NCBI GenBank assembly: GCA_947488865.1
Contig: CANLCB010000003.1
Coordinates: 1-51,314 of the forward strand
DNA from: Deltaproteobacteria bacterium
GTDB lineage: Bacteria; Bdellovibrionota_C; UBA2361; OMII01
Reading direction: 5' to 3'
DNA: 51,314 nucleotides
This document shows positions 7,559 through 16,853 of this stretch, in pieces. The first letter of the stretch is position 1; each line of letters begins with the position of its first letter. Both the position numbers and the translations under genes were made by a program. Below the pieces are notes generated by a model. That model saw only the letters and a program-made list of their open reading frames with translations. It had not been told where the DNA came from and did no database searches.

Positions 7559-8761
7559 ATGTGCGCCCTTCGAATCATCTCCAATGCGGACCTTTGGACC
7601 ATTTCTGACAACCAGAAACGGTTTGGACATCTAGGAACTCGAGATCGCGCGAACCCATCCATCAGCTACGACCATCCCGGCAAAACGAACGCCCTTCTCA
7701 CGGCGGCTCAGAGTCTTCAGTCAGCTATCGCGGCTGGAATTTTCCACACTCACCTCGCTCCCCTTTCAATGACCATCTCGACTCGGTACGCCACTAGCGC
7801 CGAGGCCTTACGAGCGCACCCAGAGGAGTACCTCAACAGCCTGGAGACCGCCTCGTCCGACGCGTTAGAACGGGCAAAGCGAGGAGAAGATCCGATTGCC
7901 CCCTTTGGCAAAGAGGCGGACGTCAGCCCAGGCACCTACAATGCGGCGCTCCGATCTGTGGGAGCAGCCTTAGACGCGGTGGATACAGTTCTGTCTGATG
8001 CGAGCGATACGGCTTTCGCCTTAGTGTGGCCACCAGGTCACCATGCCGAACCAATCCAAGCCATGGGATTCTGCTACCTCTCAACCGCAGCCATCGCCGC
8101 ATTGTACGCTCGAGACCATTCCGTACAGATACGAGCAGGTCATAAAAATAGAGTGGTCCTTATCGACATCGATCATCACCGCGGAAATGGCTCCGCGGCC
8201 GTACTTGCCAACCAGCCAGAGGTTCTCTTTATTGACCAGGCGTATCGATCTCACTACGACCCGCGGCTACAACGTTACGTCGACGGCCCCTACGACCCGG
8301 CGACCGACACCTATGAAGGGGCTGGCAGAGAGTTTCCCTACGAACATACAGATAAGTTTCTTGGGGTAACGGCGCATCCCATGGCAAGTGCCCCCAATAT
8401 CCATAAGGTGGAGTTCGAGGGATTCCAATCAGCCGAAACTGTCATAAGGACTTTTTTTACCAGAGTGATGCCAGCCGTAAAGGAATTTAATCCCGACGTC
8501 ATCCTGTGGTCCGTCGGCCTCGACTCTGCCAAGGGAGACCCAGTGGGAGGGCTCGGATTGGAGCCTGAGTCCTTTTACACTTTCATCAAAGGGATGCGGT
8601 TGGCGTTTCCTGACATTAAGCATTGCGGCATCCTCGAAGGCGGATATCACCCTGAGCTTGGAGCGGCCTGCATCGTACCAACGCTACTTGGTTTTCACGA
8701 TGCGCCCGAGCAGATCTGCTACGACTCTTTCAGTCCCTACCAAGGGGCATTTAAGAAATAA
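7559..8761 (+). CDS. Histone deacetylase-like / acetylpolyamine amidohydrolase family protein
   Basis: A 400-residue protein starting at ATG 7559 after GAGGG (spacing six). It has the arginase/deacetylase fold signatures: PPGHHAEP with the catalytic His pair at 161-162, the zinc-site motif IDIDHHRGNG (Asp205 and His207 as likely ligands), the third ligand Asp322 in SVGLDSAKGDP, and LEGGYHPE near the end. The zinc motif reads D-H-H-R-G-N-G rather than the more usual D-x-H-H-G-N-G. Bacterial relatives remove acetyl groups from polyamines or other acetylated amines, and some act on proteins. It is divergent from a GNAT acyltransferase/nitrilase pair, so opposing acylation and deacylation of one substrate is possible but unproven. 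Confidence 0.85.
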   Translation: MCALRIISNADLWTISDNQKRFGHLGTRDRANPSISYDHPGKTNALLTAAQSLQSAIAAGIFHTHLAPLSMTISTRYATSAEALRAHPEEYLNSLETASSDALERAKRGEDPIAPFGKEADVSPGTYNAALRSVGAALDAVDTVLSDASDTAFALVWPPGHHAEPIQAMGFCYLSTAAIAALYARDHSVQIRAGHKNRVVLIDIDHHRGNGSAAVLANQPEVLFIDQAYRSHYDPRLQRYVDGPYDPATDTYEGAGREFPYEHTDKFLGVTAHPMASAPNIHKVEFEGFQSAETVIRTFFTRVMPAVKEFNPDVILWSVGLDSAKGDPVGGLGLEPESFYTFIKGMRLAFPDIKHCGILEGGYHPELGAACIVPTLLGFHDAPEQICYDSFSPYQGAFKK

Positions 8762-8772
8762 CAGCTGTTAAT

Positions 8773-9342
8773 TTACCCGCGGACGGCCCGCGCGACTTCG
8801 TCAGACAGACGATCCACCAACACACTAAGGGCCGCGACCCGGGCGTTATATCCTTTCCCCTCAATCGGCTCCTCAAGCACGGTGACGACACTCGTCGAGT
8901 CCTCGAATCTCTTGGTATCGGACACCGTATAATTGACGGTGAGATTCGCGAGCCCCCTCTGATTAACATCGAATCGAACCACATCGAGTTGGACTACTTT
9001 ACTTGGAAGCCGATCGGAATTCCCCGAAACGAATACAGCGCTAGACCCCAACCGAGCCGCAAGATCCTGAGCGAAGGTCCGCTGGAAATTCGTACCAAGA
9101 TCCTCCACCCACCGATTCGATTCGTCCACCCTCATCTCACGATCTAGACGGGTGACCATTTGCGGATTGTTGAGATAAGTCGGAAATCGAACTCGCCTCA
9201 CCTCAACAACCGGTCCAAGGGCGCTTCCCGTAAAACGAGCGGCCTCCGCTGAGGGCTGTAACGAATAGTACGTTACTGTCGGGCTCCAGCATCCTATCCA
9301 AGCGAGACACATCCCCAGCGACAAGCAAGAAATCTTCTTCAT
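8773..9342 (-). CDS. PqiC/YmbA-type auxiliary lipoprotein of an MCE transport system
   Basis: A 189-residue protein with an N-terminal hydrophobic segment ending at Cys18 (AWIGC), a plausible though imperfect lipobox. The mature part begins with the Y-Y-S-L-x-P pattern typical of the ABC-transport auxiliary lipoprotein family (PqiC, formerly DUF330). It continues with the VEVRRVRFPTYLNNPQMV segment that characterises the fold. Family members are outer-membrane lipoproteins that partner inner-membrane MCE proteins in lipid traffic. It begins three bases after the mlaD-like stop and is the last gene of the mlaE-mlaF-mlaD operon, which supports the assignment. Confidence 0.85.
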   Translation of the reverse strand: MKKISCLSLGMCLAWIGCWSPTVTYYSLQPSAEAARFTGSALGPVVEVRRVRFPTYLNNPQMVTRLDREMRVDESNRWVEDLGTNFQRTFAQDLAARLGSSAVFVSGNSDRLPSKVVQLDVVRFDVNQRGLANLTVNYTVSDTKRFEDSTSVVTVLEEPIEGKGYNARVAALSVLVDRLSDEVARAVRG

Positions 9343-9345
9343 GAC

Positions 9346-10230
9346 CTACTCCCTCTCCTTCCCAAGGATAACTGACTCTGGCTGTCTCTCAAGAAGATCA
9401 GCAAGACGACGAACAGCGCGCGACATGCCGGACAACTCTTCCAAGGCTTGCTGTGAATCACGAATAGCGGGACGAGCCTCTCGCATAGCGGCGTCTAGAT
9501 TTTTAAGCGTCGCGTCACCCGTTCCCGCCAGAGTGGACACTTCTTTCCCGAGTGCCGCGCTTCGCTGATCTATATTTTGAGCAAGAACACGAAGCTCCGA
9601 GATAAGCCCCTTAATATCGACAAGTCCAGCGTGCAACTCTGGGGACTCAACAAATCCATTCACTTTCTTGAGAATGCTCGCGACCTCAGCGATCATCTCA
9701 GAGAGAGGAATCGTTTCAAGGGTCATCTGGATCTTGTCCAAAGGAGACGGAGCCGTTGGAATTTCCGGATAGCGATCGTCATCCTCTTCGTTCAATTTAA
9801 CAGGCACAGTCGGCATAAAATCGAGCTGAACGTAGAGCTGTCCCGTAACGATACTATCAAGTCCAAGCTGAGCTCGTAGCCCTCGTTGAATCATACGATC
9901 TACGAGCGGAATCGCGCGCGTTTCTCCATCTGACGGCTGGATGCCCTTGATAGAATCCCCATTCAACTCAAGGAGTACAGGAATCTTTAGAGAGTCAGAT
10001 TGGCGATGATAGACGATCGAGATATCTCGGACGTTACCAACTTTGGCTCCTCGAAAACGCACCGGCGCTCCCGGAACCAATCCCTTCACCGAGCCAGAGA
10101 AATACGTGATGAATACGTATGTCCGATCGAAGAATTTGAATCGACCAAAAAACACAAGGCACGCGGCGGCCAAAACGATGCCACCAATAGTGAACATCCC
10201 GATCCATCGATATCTAGGCTCTTTACTCAT
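9346..10230 (-). CDS. mlaD: MlaD-family (MCE domain) lipid transport protein
   Basis: A 294-residue protein. Residues ~10-29 form a membrane anchor, ~38-115 a single MCE/MlaD beta-barrel domain (YFSGSVKGLVPGAPVRFRGAKVG is its conserved start), and the rest a long helical region. In Mla and PqiB-type systems, MCE proteins form hexameric rings in the periplasm that shuttle phospholipids between the membranes. The single MCE domain and ~300-residue length fit MlaD-like proteins with a helical needle. It sits six bases after mlaF and three before the PqiC-like gene. The pairing with PqiC rather than MlaC shows a mixed or divergent version of the pathway. Confidence 0.88.
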   Translation of the reverse strand: MSKEPRYRWIGMFTIGGIVLAAACLVFFGRFKFFDRTYVFITYFSGSVKGLVPGAPVRFRGAKVGNVRDISIVYHRQSDSLKIPVLLELNGDSIKGIQPSDGETRAIPLVDRMIQRGLRAQLGLDSIVTGQLYVQLDFMPTVPVKLNEEDDDRYPEIPTAPSPLDKIQMTLETIPLSEMIAEVASILKKVNGFVESPELHAGLVDIKGLISELRVLAQNIDQRSAALGKEVSTLAGTGDATLKNLDAAMREARPAIRDSQQALEELSGMSRAVRRLADLLERQPESVILGKERE

Positions 10231-10236
10231 CGCACC

Positions 10237-10998
10237 TTACCTCTGCCGCTCTCCACGAGTCAGAAACTCTATAACCTTAAGTTCTTTAGAACTCTCTAAC
10301 AACTCCTTAGGGGGACCAAAAGCGATACTTGTCTTCGAATCAGGGTCCAAAAAGATAGAGTTCTTGGCGATCGAGAAGATACTGGCCAACTCGTGAGTTA
10401 CCACAACCACCGTGGCCCCAGTGCTCTTGTTGAGCTCAATAATGAGGTCATCGAGAAGTTTGGAGCTCACTGGATCCAACCCCGCTGACGGCTCGTCAAA
10501 GAAGAGCACCTCTGGATCCAAGGCCATGGCTCGCGCGAGAGCCGCCCGCTTCTGCATACCACCCGATATTTCCGAGGGGTAATAGTCTTGAAAGCCCGAA
10601 AGCCCTACTAAAGCGAGTTTATAATCCACTATGTCCTGAATCTCTGTATCGGATCGCCCGGTGTACTGACGCAAAGGCATCGCCACATTCTCCGCTAGCG
10701 TCATGGATGTCCATAATGCCCCCTTCTGATAGAGGATCCCCATGCGCCGAAGCAGCGCCCCCTGCTCTTCCGAACTTGAATCCCAGAAGCTCGCGCCGTC
10801 GTAGAGTACTCGCCCAACGGCGGGCTCATACAATCCGATGAGGTGCTTCAGCAGTGTGCTCTTTCCACATCCGCTCCCCCCCATAATGACAAAAACGTCT
10901 CCGCGCTTGATCGCGAAGTTAAGATCTCGCTGAATGAGAAAATCACCATATTTCATGGTGAGGTTTTCAACGACGATATGGTTGCCTGGTTCGCTCAT
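10237..10998 (-). CDS. mlaF: MlaF-family ABC transporter ATP-binding protein
   Basis: A 253-residue ABC ATPase with Walker A GGSGCGKST (residues 40-48), signature SGGMQKR (145-151), Walker B LFFDEPSAGLD (Asp168, Glu169) and the switch His in VTHEL. The MQKR signature and the PSAGLDP context are characteristic of the MlaF subfamily. It powers phospholipid movement through MlaE and the MCE ring at the inner membrane. Its ATG overlaps the mlaE stop in a TGATG arrangement, indicating translational coupling, and mlaD follows after six bases. Confidence 0.93.
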   Translation of the reverse strand: MSEPGNHIVVENLTMKYGDFLIQRDLNFAIKRGDVFVIMGGSGCGKSTLLKHLIGLYEPAVGRVLYDGASFWDSSSEEQGALLRRMGILYQKGALWTSMTLAENVAMPLRQYTGRSDTEIQDIVDYKLALVGLSGFQDYYPSEISGGMQKRAALARAMALDPEVLFFDEPSAGLDPVSSKLLDDLIIELNKSTGATVVVVTHELASIFSIAKNSIFLDPDSKTSIAFGPPKELLESSKELKVIEFLTRGERQR

Positions 10999-12212
10999 CA
11001 GAACCCCAACACCTCACACAGCACCGCGAAGAACGCGTCGGAAATAACGATCGCGACGATGCCAGCTACCACTGCTGAAGTTACCGCCACACCAACCGCC
11101 GACGCGCTACGACCACACCGCATTCCGTACAGGCATCCAGAGATCGCTATCAGCACCCCGAATATACAGCTCTTAAACACTCCTAAAACCACATCTTGCA
11201 ACCGGACAGCCGTCAGAAGCTGTTGAAAGTAGCGCTCAAGAGAGATATCGAGGGTGAGCGAGGAGATGAGCGCTCCACCCGACATTCCAAGCACATCAGC
11301 GTAGATGCACAAGAGTGGCATCATCAGAACGAGCGCCACAACTCGCGGCACGACAAGGTACTCCATCGGAGAGAATCCAAATGTCTTGAGGGCGTCGATC
11401 TCCTCGTTTACCTGCATCGTTCCAAGCTGCGCGGCAAACGCCGCTCCTGTTCGACCGGCCATAATAATCGCCGCCATTATGGCCCCCATCTCTCGCACCA
11501 TGGCGATTCCAACCAGGTTAGCGACGTAGATCTCAGCGCCAAATTGACGAAGCTGTTGAGCGCCGATGAAACAGAGGATCACTCCGACCAAAACACTGAT
11601 AAGTGTTACGATTGGAAGAGCTGACGGACCACTCTCATCGAGCGTTATCCAAATATCGCTCACCGGAACCTTAGCTTTTCCACGACACGCCCGCCCGAGG
11701 GCCAGGAGAAGCTCGCCAACAAAATCACACCATGCGAGGAATGCGTCACGAAGAGCGATGACATTTTTACCAACGGTAACTAAAAAAGTGTCCCGGGAGC
11801 TAACGCGCCGGGCGCCCGCACGCTCTGGAACCTTCGATGCCAGAACGAGGAGCCCCTCTCCGACCGCTGGAATACCGCCGCGAATAACTTCATGCCCCTG
11901 AGCGCGGAGAATTGTCTCAAGTTTAAAGATCCAGCTCAGCACCCCAGAGTCCCAGGTCGTGACCGCTGAGCCATCAATTCGCACTCCCGCTTTGTAGGAC
12001 CCGAGCACTTTAAGAGCGACAGAAGGCGCGAGCGCTCCTTCCGGAGCGGCATCAGCAGACACGAGCTTAGCTACCGCGAGAACGCCAGGGGATGGAGCTG
12101 AAACTGTTACAAAAAAGGACATACGAAGGGGAGCGTATGGCACAACCCCTGACTCAACAATCCCCCAAACCGGGATTAGGAGGCAGTCTCCCTGCTCAGA
12201 CAGCCTGAGCAA
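10998..12212 (-). CDS. mlaE: MlaE-family permease with N-terminal STAS-like domain
   Basis: The frame is 404 residues from a TTG at 12212. An ATG at 12122 (residue 31) is an alternative, and neither has a strong ribosome binding site. Residues ~31-130 resemble a STAS domain, and ~150-404 match the MlaE/YrbE permease (MAGRTGAAFAAQLGTMQVNEEIDAL is its hallmark), with about five membrane helices. Members carry phospholipids across the inner membrane as part of the MlaFEDB complex. In E. coli the STAS protein MlaB is separate; here the STAS-like part is fused, as in other deltaproteobacterial-type MlaE proteins. It lies 23 bases after tex and overlaps mlaF by one base. Confidence 0.88.
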   Translation of the reverse strand: MLRLSEQGDCLLIPVWGIVESGVVPYAPLRMSFFVTVSAPSPGVLAVAKLVSADAAPEGALAPSVALKVLGSYKAGVRIDGSAVTTWDSGVLSWIFKLETILRAQGHEVIRGGIPAVGEGLLVLASKVPERAGARRVSSRDTFLVTVGKNVIALRDAFLAWCDFVGELLLALGRACRGKAKVPVSDIWITLDESGPSALPIVTLISVLVGVILCFIGAQQLRQFGAEIYVANLVGIAMVREMGAIMAAIIMAGRTGAAFAAQLGTMQVNEEIDALKTFGFSPMEYLVVPRVVALVLMMPLLCIYADVLGMSGGALISSLTLDISLERYFQQLLTAVRLQDVVLGVFKSCIFGVLIAISGCLYGMRCGRSASAVGVAVTSAVVAGIVAIVISDAFFAVLCEVLGF

Positions 12213-12235
12213 GGAGCTGCATTTGCGTCGGCCCC

Positions 12236-14704
12236 TTACCGCCCTTTTCCACCAAGCATCGATCCTAGATTCGCGAAGGGATTATTCCCGATGCTTTGAG
12301 GCTGAGACTGTACTGAAGATGGTCGAGTATCTCGATGGCCGCCATTTCGAGAGCGCGGGCCACCACCCTGTCCAGCTCCATGCCTAAAGTCGATTGAGTT
12401 GGACGCAGGTCTCGCTTCAGCGTTCTTTTTCATCGTAAGAGCGATCTGACGTTTTTCTAAATTAACCTCAAGTACGCGCACCTGTACTTTGTCGCCCGCG
12501 TTAACAACGGCTCGCGGATCCTTCACGAAAGAATCACTAAGCTGGGAGATGTGAACAAGCCCATCCTGATGAACGCCAATATCAACGAAAGCGCCAAAGT
12601 TAGTAACATTCGTCACCACCCCGGTACACAACATCCCAGGCTTTAAGTCGGAAAGCTCATGAATATCCTCGCGATACTTCACGTATTCAAATTCGGAACG
12701 AGGATCGCGACCCGGCTTTTCGAGCTCTTGAATGACATCGTTAAAGGTGAAGTCACCAAGCACCTGCTTAAGGGAGCTATTATTTTTCAACGACGAGACA
12801 CCAGTTCCAACAAGAGCCTCAAGAGTCTTTCCGCATTCCGTCGCGAAAGACTCCAGCGCCTTATAGCGCTCAGGATGAACGCCGGTGTTATCTAAGGGGT
12901 TAGCTCCATTTGGAATACGGAGGAACCCCGCCGCCTGCTCGAACGCGCGTTCACCGAACCACGAAACATTCATCAAGTCACTTCGAGACTGAAACAACCC
13001 GTTGCTCGCGCGGTGATCCACAATCGAACGAGCCAAAGATGGTCCGATTCCTGAAACGTAAGCCAAAAGGTGTCGTGACGCGGTATTGATATTTACGCCC
13101 ACGGTATTTACACACGATTCAACAACACGCTCCAATGCGCTCTTAAGAGCAGATTGAGAGACATCGTGCTGATACTGTCCAACTCCGATACTCTTCGGAT
13201 CAACTTTAACGAGCTCAGCCAATGGATCCTGCAGACGTCGAGCGATCGAAATAGCGCCACGAACCGTTACATCAAGGGTCGGAAACTCCTCACGAGCCAC
13301 TTCGCTTGCGCTGTAGATGCTAGCACCGGACTCGCTCACCATCACAACTGGAATCTGCAGTTTCATCTTAGCCACGGAGTCGCGCAGGAACTTCTCTGTC
13401 TCACGCGCTGCCGTTCCGTTTCCAACCGCGATCTCTTCCACCTTCCCATTCTCAAGAACGGTTTTGAGCTGATGAAAGGACTGAGCTTGCTGCTCCGGTG
13501 TAAGGAGGTGGATAACCCCACTTGCGACGTACTCGCCTGAGGCGTTAATGAGCGCGAGCTTACACCCAGTTCGCAGACCTGGGTCTACCCCGAGCACACA
13601 CTTACTTCCAAGCGGCGCGGAGAGTAGGACTTTTCGGACGTTCTCACTGAACACTTCGATAGCAGCCGCGTCAGCCACTTCTCGTAGCGAAGAGTGGATC
13701 TCGTTCTCAATAGAAAGAAGAACGTATACTCGAAGCGCCATTCGCGCGGCGAGCAGAAGAACCTTTTCGCCTGGAGAGCCTTTTGTTGGGCAGGCGCGCG
13801 TCTGATACATAGTCAACAGACTAGCCATCAACGCTTCGTTCTGAGGCGCTCCTCCAATTGAGAGAATGAGCTCCTCTTCTGACTGCCCTCTTCGGATCGC
13901 GAGATAGCGGTGACTATTCTCTCGCTTCATCAGTGCCGCGATCGATTCGCTATAATCGAAGTAACGGTCAAATTTACTTGGAATCTTGGCCTTCTCACCC
14001 TTCTGAGAGGCGAGCTGTCCGTTCGTCATCAGTTGATTTCGAACCTCCTGGCGCAACTCAGGGATCTCGGACAAACGCTCAATAAGAATCGACTCTGCCC
14101 CTTGCGTCGCCGCAGTCACGTCCGCGACCCCTCTCTCAGCATTCACGAATTCTTGCGCTTTAGCCTCAAGAGTCTCTTCCGGGCTCCACGCCGCCCCGTG
14201 AGCACAATCCCATATCCATTGAGCCAACGGCTCAAGCCCCGCTTCTCGTGCGACTGTAGCCTTCGTCTTTCTCTTACGCTTGTATGGGAGATATAGGTCC
14301 TCAAGCACGAGATAATCGAAAGTCGTTTCGATCCGCGCCCTAAGTTCTGGGGTTAATTTTCCTTGAGAATCAATCTCGGAAAGGATGAACGCCTTTCGCT
14401 CAACCAAATTCTTCCAGCGCTCAAGCGCGTCAATCACATTACCTATCGCGACCTCATCGAGGTTACCCGTCTGCTCTTTTCGATATCGAGCGATGAACGG
14501 TACCGTGGCTTTTTCAGAGGCGAGACGAATTACCGCCAACGCGGATCGAAAAGGAATAGCTGGAAACTGTTCTTGAAACCACCGAGCGAATTGAGTCGCG
14601 TCACCTGGGATCATCTCTTGCGACTGATTAGCCGCCCCAGACTCATTAAATACATAGGAAGTGGCTGGGGAGACTTGGGATTCAACTCGGACAGCATTAG
14701 ACAT
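12236..14704 (-). CDS. tex: Tex/YhgF-type S1 RNA-binding transcription accessory protein
   Basis: An 822-residue protein with the Tex architecture. An N-terminal helical domain runs to ~250, then comes a YqgF/RNase H-like domain with KCVLGVDPGLRTGCKLA, helix-hairpin-helix modules (IGPSLARSIVDHR), and a C-terminal S1 RNA-binding domain (VTNVTNFGAFVDIGVHQDGLVHISQL), ending in a Gly/Arg-rich tail. Tex proteins bind nucleic acid and affect transcription and stress tolerance. The length is slightly above the usual ~780 because of an N-terminal extension and the tail. The ATG at 14704 follows TAAGGAG. The mla operon starts 23 bases downstream and may be co-transcribed. Confidence 0.95.
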   Translation of the reverse strand: MSNAVRVESQVSPATSYVFNESGAANQSQEMIPGDATQFARWFQEQFPAIPFRSALAVIRLASEKATVPFIARYRKEQTGNLDEVAIGNVIDALERWKNLVERKAFILSEIDSQGKLTPELRARIETTFDYLVLEDLYLPYKRKRKTKATVAREAGLEPLAQWIWDCAHGAAWSPEETLEAKAQEFVNAERGVADVTAATQGAESILIERLSEIPELRQEVRNQLMTNGQLASQKGEKAKIPSKFDRYFDYSESIAALMKRENSHRYLAIRRGQSEEELILSIGGAPQNEALMASLLTMYQTRACPTKGSPGEKVLLLAARMALRVYVLLSIENEIHSSLREVADAAAIEVFSENVRKVLLSAPLGSKCVLGVDPGLRTGCKLALINASGEYVASGVIHLLTPEQQAQSFHQLKTVLENGKVEEIAVGNGTAARETEKFLRDSVAKMKLQIPVVMVSESGASIYSASEVAREEFPTLDVTVRGAISIARRLQDPLAELVKVDPKSIGVGQYQHDVSQSALKSALERVVESCVNTVGVNINTASRHLLAYVSGIGPSLARSIVDHRASNGLFQSRSDLMNVSWFGERAFEQAAGFLRIPNGANPLDNTGVHPERYKALESFATECGKTLEALVGTGVSSLKNNSSLKQVLGDFTFNDVIQELEKPGRDPRSEFEYVKYREDIHELSDLKPGMLCTGVVTNVTNFGAFVDIGVHQDGLVHISQLSDSFVKDPRAVVNAGDKVQVRVLEVNLEKRQIALTMKKNAEARPASNSIDFRHGAGQGGGPRSRNGGHRDTRPSSVQSQPQSIGNNPFANLGSMLGGKGR

Positions 14705-14956
14705 GGATAAACGTTCTACTCCTTAGCTTTGACCAACTGGCCGCATATGGCGAACGTGCTAGGTCACGTTTCAAAACCTCATCAGCCGAAGGAGGAGAAG
14801 TTACTGCGACCGGACGGAAGAGACTAGGAGAAAATGGAAGTTTTTTCTCAATCCGAAACAAGAAAAGAGAGAACGGGGAAATAGTTTTCCAATGCTCAAG
14901 GAACTGCGCTCGCCCCTCCCATTTACTTCAGTATGTACGCTTGATACAAAGCAGCC

Positions 14957-15250
14957 ATGGATCTGGCTGGTTTCATCTCTCTCTGCGATACCAACACACT
15001 GCCCGCCGATCTTTCTCTCCCATTACAGGCACTGTGGTACGACCGAAAGGGCGACTGGACTAGCGCTCACGAGGCGGTTCAAGACGGGAATGACCGCGCG
15101 AGCGCTGCTATCCACGCCTATCTTCACCGAAAAGAGGGAGATAATTGGAACGCGCGATACTGGTACTCTGCGGCGGGTCGAAAACCGTTCAGCAGGTCAT
15201 TGGATGAGGAGTGGGTGGAGCTCGCTATAGAGCTGCTAAAGAGCGTCTAG
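14957..15250 (+). CDS. Conserved hypothetical protein, 97 aa
   Basis: A small soluble protein of helical character. Its middle contains AHEAVQDGNDRASAAIHAYL and then NARYWYSAAGRK, a pattern I recall in a widespread short protein family of unknown function that looks like a degenerate TPR or Sel1-like repeat. No catalytic motif is evident. The ATG at 14957 lacks a clear Shine-Dalgarno sequence. The gene is alone, divergent from tex across a 250-base gap and convergent with the Gly-rich secreted protein. Confidence 0.7.
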   Translation: MDLAGFISLCDTNTLPADLSLPLQALWYDRKGDWTSAHEAVQDGNDRASAAIHAYLHRKEGDNWNARYWYSAAGRKPFSRSLDEEWVELAIELLKSV

Positions 15251-15279
15251 GGTCAGTAAAATCAAACCCCAGCAACCCG

Positions 15280-15301
15280 AGCGCTCTCGCGCTGTCTCTT
15301 T
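15280..15301 (+). terminator. Weak candidate terminator after the 97-aa gene
   Basis: AGCGC (15280-15284) pairs with GCGCT (15289-15293) around a TCTC loop, followed by GTCTCTTT. The stem is short and the U-run is broken. It sits 29 bases after the stop at 15250. Confidence 0.3.
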
Positions 15302-16853
15302 AAGGCCCTACGCTCCTCTCTCCCGCAGATCCACCATTAAAGGAACGACTAGATAAGCCGGAGTTGTTACCAGGAGGAATCACGCTGGATCCCGCCGAAA
15401 CACCGGCACCCGCGCCTGGAGCGCCACTCCCACCACCGGAGACCCCACTACCGCCGCTTGCGTTGCCACCAGGTTCAATTATCCTGCCTCCTCCTAGATC
15501 GCTACCACCAACGATTCTTCCAATGATACCACCTGAACCATTACCTCCGGATCCAGGCGAGCCGGCGGACGGTCCACCGCCGTTTGAACCTCCATTATTT
15601 GAAGGCTCACATTCGCATGTTAATGGATTTTGCTGTTGCCCCCGCGGGCAAGTGATCGTCGTGCAGACTCTTCCCCCGCTACCGTCACTTCCATTGCCCT
15701 CATTACCGCCTCCGGAGCCGCTCCCGCCACTACCAGCTCCTCCGGTCGTGCCGCCCCCCCCAGAGGACCCACCGCCGGTCGAACCACCAGTTCCGCCGCA
15801 ATCACTCGGACAGCTAGTCGCCGATTCTGGTTTAGGGCAATCACATGCCATGCACACAACTGCTTGGCAGATTCCATCGCCGCATTTATCGACACCGCAG
15901 GATCCGCCACCTCCGCCACCCGTGGAACCACCGCCTCCTGCACCAGTCGAGCCTCCGCCACCTGTTCCCCCTGCGCTCTTCGGCATACACACCTTCACAC
16001 GCGCGGGCATCCCAGTGTGGGAATAAAAGAGTTTGCCATGTTTTGCCTTCGTTCCGATTGTAACTGCCCCCTTGTATTGACCAAGATCTGCACTGTTCCA
16101 GGCAGGAGGAGTACGGGCTCCATGCGCGGAACGACACGTAGGATCCTTCCATCGCCTCCCATGACCCATTACAGCCGTGCATGCAAAGTCAGGACGAGTG
16201 ACACACTCTCCTTTTTTAGCATCTGGCTCTCCCTCTTTAACTGCTAGATATGGATAGTTAGTTTTTGCCGGATCCCCAACGTAATCGCACTCCGAGTTCT
16301 CCGCCGCGTTTGGTTGACATGAGAAGCGATAGAAATCCCCCTCCGCGTATCCAAGGATTGGAGATTCCGCCCGAGGGGACACTGTCGTCTCAGAGCTTGC
16401 TTTTGGGGCGCAGAATCCCCACGCTCCGTCTGTTTTCTTCAGCTCAACACCGGCGAATTTACCATCACAAAAATCGAGAGTCGTCGTAGCGATGCAGTCA
16501 TATCGAACGTCTCCGACAATTCCGAAGGTAGGACTGCCGCCATAGATATCACAGGGCGTTTTGTTGCTTTGGAGTGGCTTTGTCGATTTCGTACACCAGG
16601 CCGCGACAGGGGGATTCGTATTTGGACAGGTGATGAAGCGAGGTGGGTTGGCAACGCTGTTGTCAACGCTGATCGGTGGGATAGAGCGGCCCACGTCGTC
16701 GACTAACCCTGCGGGAATCCTTAGGGAACAACAGGGGGGATTTTGTATTTTCCCTCCTCCTTGAGCGCGAGCATCACTGTCTAGCCAAACGCAGACGATG
16801 AGCCCCATCAGGAACTTCAACGCCATACTCTTAACGATGCATCTATGCTTCAT
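15300..16853 (-). CDS. Exported Gly/Ser-rich, Cys-containing surface protein
   Basis: The frame reaches a GTG at 16877 (525 aa). The ATG at 16853 is preferred because GAGGGG precedes it. The N-terminus is a classical signal peptide (basic start, hydrophobic core, DARAQ cleavage region). The first ~300 mature residues are Cys-containing with no known domain. Then follow long (Gly)n-Ser/Thr/Ala runs interrupted by two Cys-rich islands: CGVDKCGDGICQ...CMACDC...CPSDC, which resembles the CGDGxC repeats of myxobacterial-type extracellular proteins, and CTTITCPRGQQQNPLTCEC. The C-terminal ~110 residues are Gly/Ser/Asn-rich. It is probably a secreted or surface-displayed structural or adhesive protein. 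No sorting signal was recognised at the C-terminus. Confidence 0.75.
   Translation of the reverse strand: MKHRCIVKSMALKFLMGLIVCVWLDSDARAQGGGKIQNPPCCSLRIPAGLVDDVGRSIPPISVDNSVANPPRFITCPNTNPPVAAWCTKSTKPLQSNKTPCDIYGGSPTFGIVGDVRYDCIATTTLDFCDGKFAGVELKKTDGAWGFCAPKASSETTVSPRAESPILGYAEGDFYRFSCQPNAAENSECDYVGDPAKTNYPYLAVKEGEPDAKKGECVTRPDFACTAVMGHGRRWKDPTCRSAHGARTPPAWNSADLGQYKGAVTIGTKAKHGKLFYSHTGMPARVKVCMPKSAGGTGGGGSTGAGGGGSTGGGGGGSCGVDKCGDGICQAVVCMACDCPKPESATSCPSDCGGTGGSTGGGSSGGGGTTGGAGSGGSGSGGGNEGNGSDGSGGRVCTTITCPRGQQQNPLTCECEPSNNGGSNGGGPSAGSPGSGGNGSGGIIGRIVGGSDLGGGRIIEPGGNASGGSGVSGGGSGAPGAGAGVSAGSSVIPPGNNSGLSSRSFNGGSAGERSVGP

Noticed and set aside
15364-16026. Long Pro-rich plus-strand frame opposite the Gly-rich protein
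   Set aside because: It is the mirror of Gly codons in the real minus-strand gene; no ribosome site or signal peptide.
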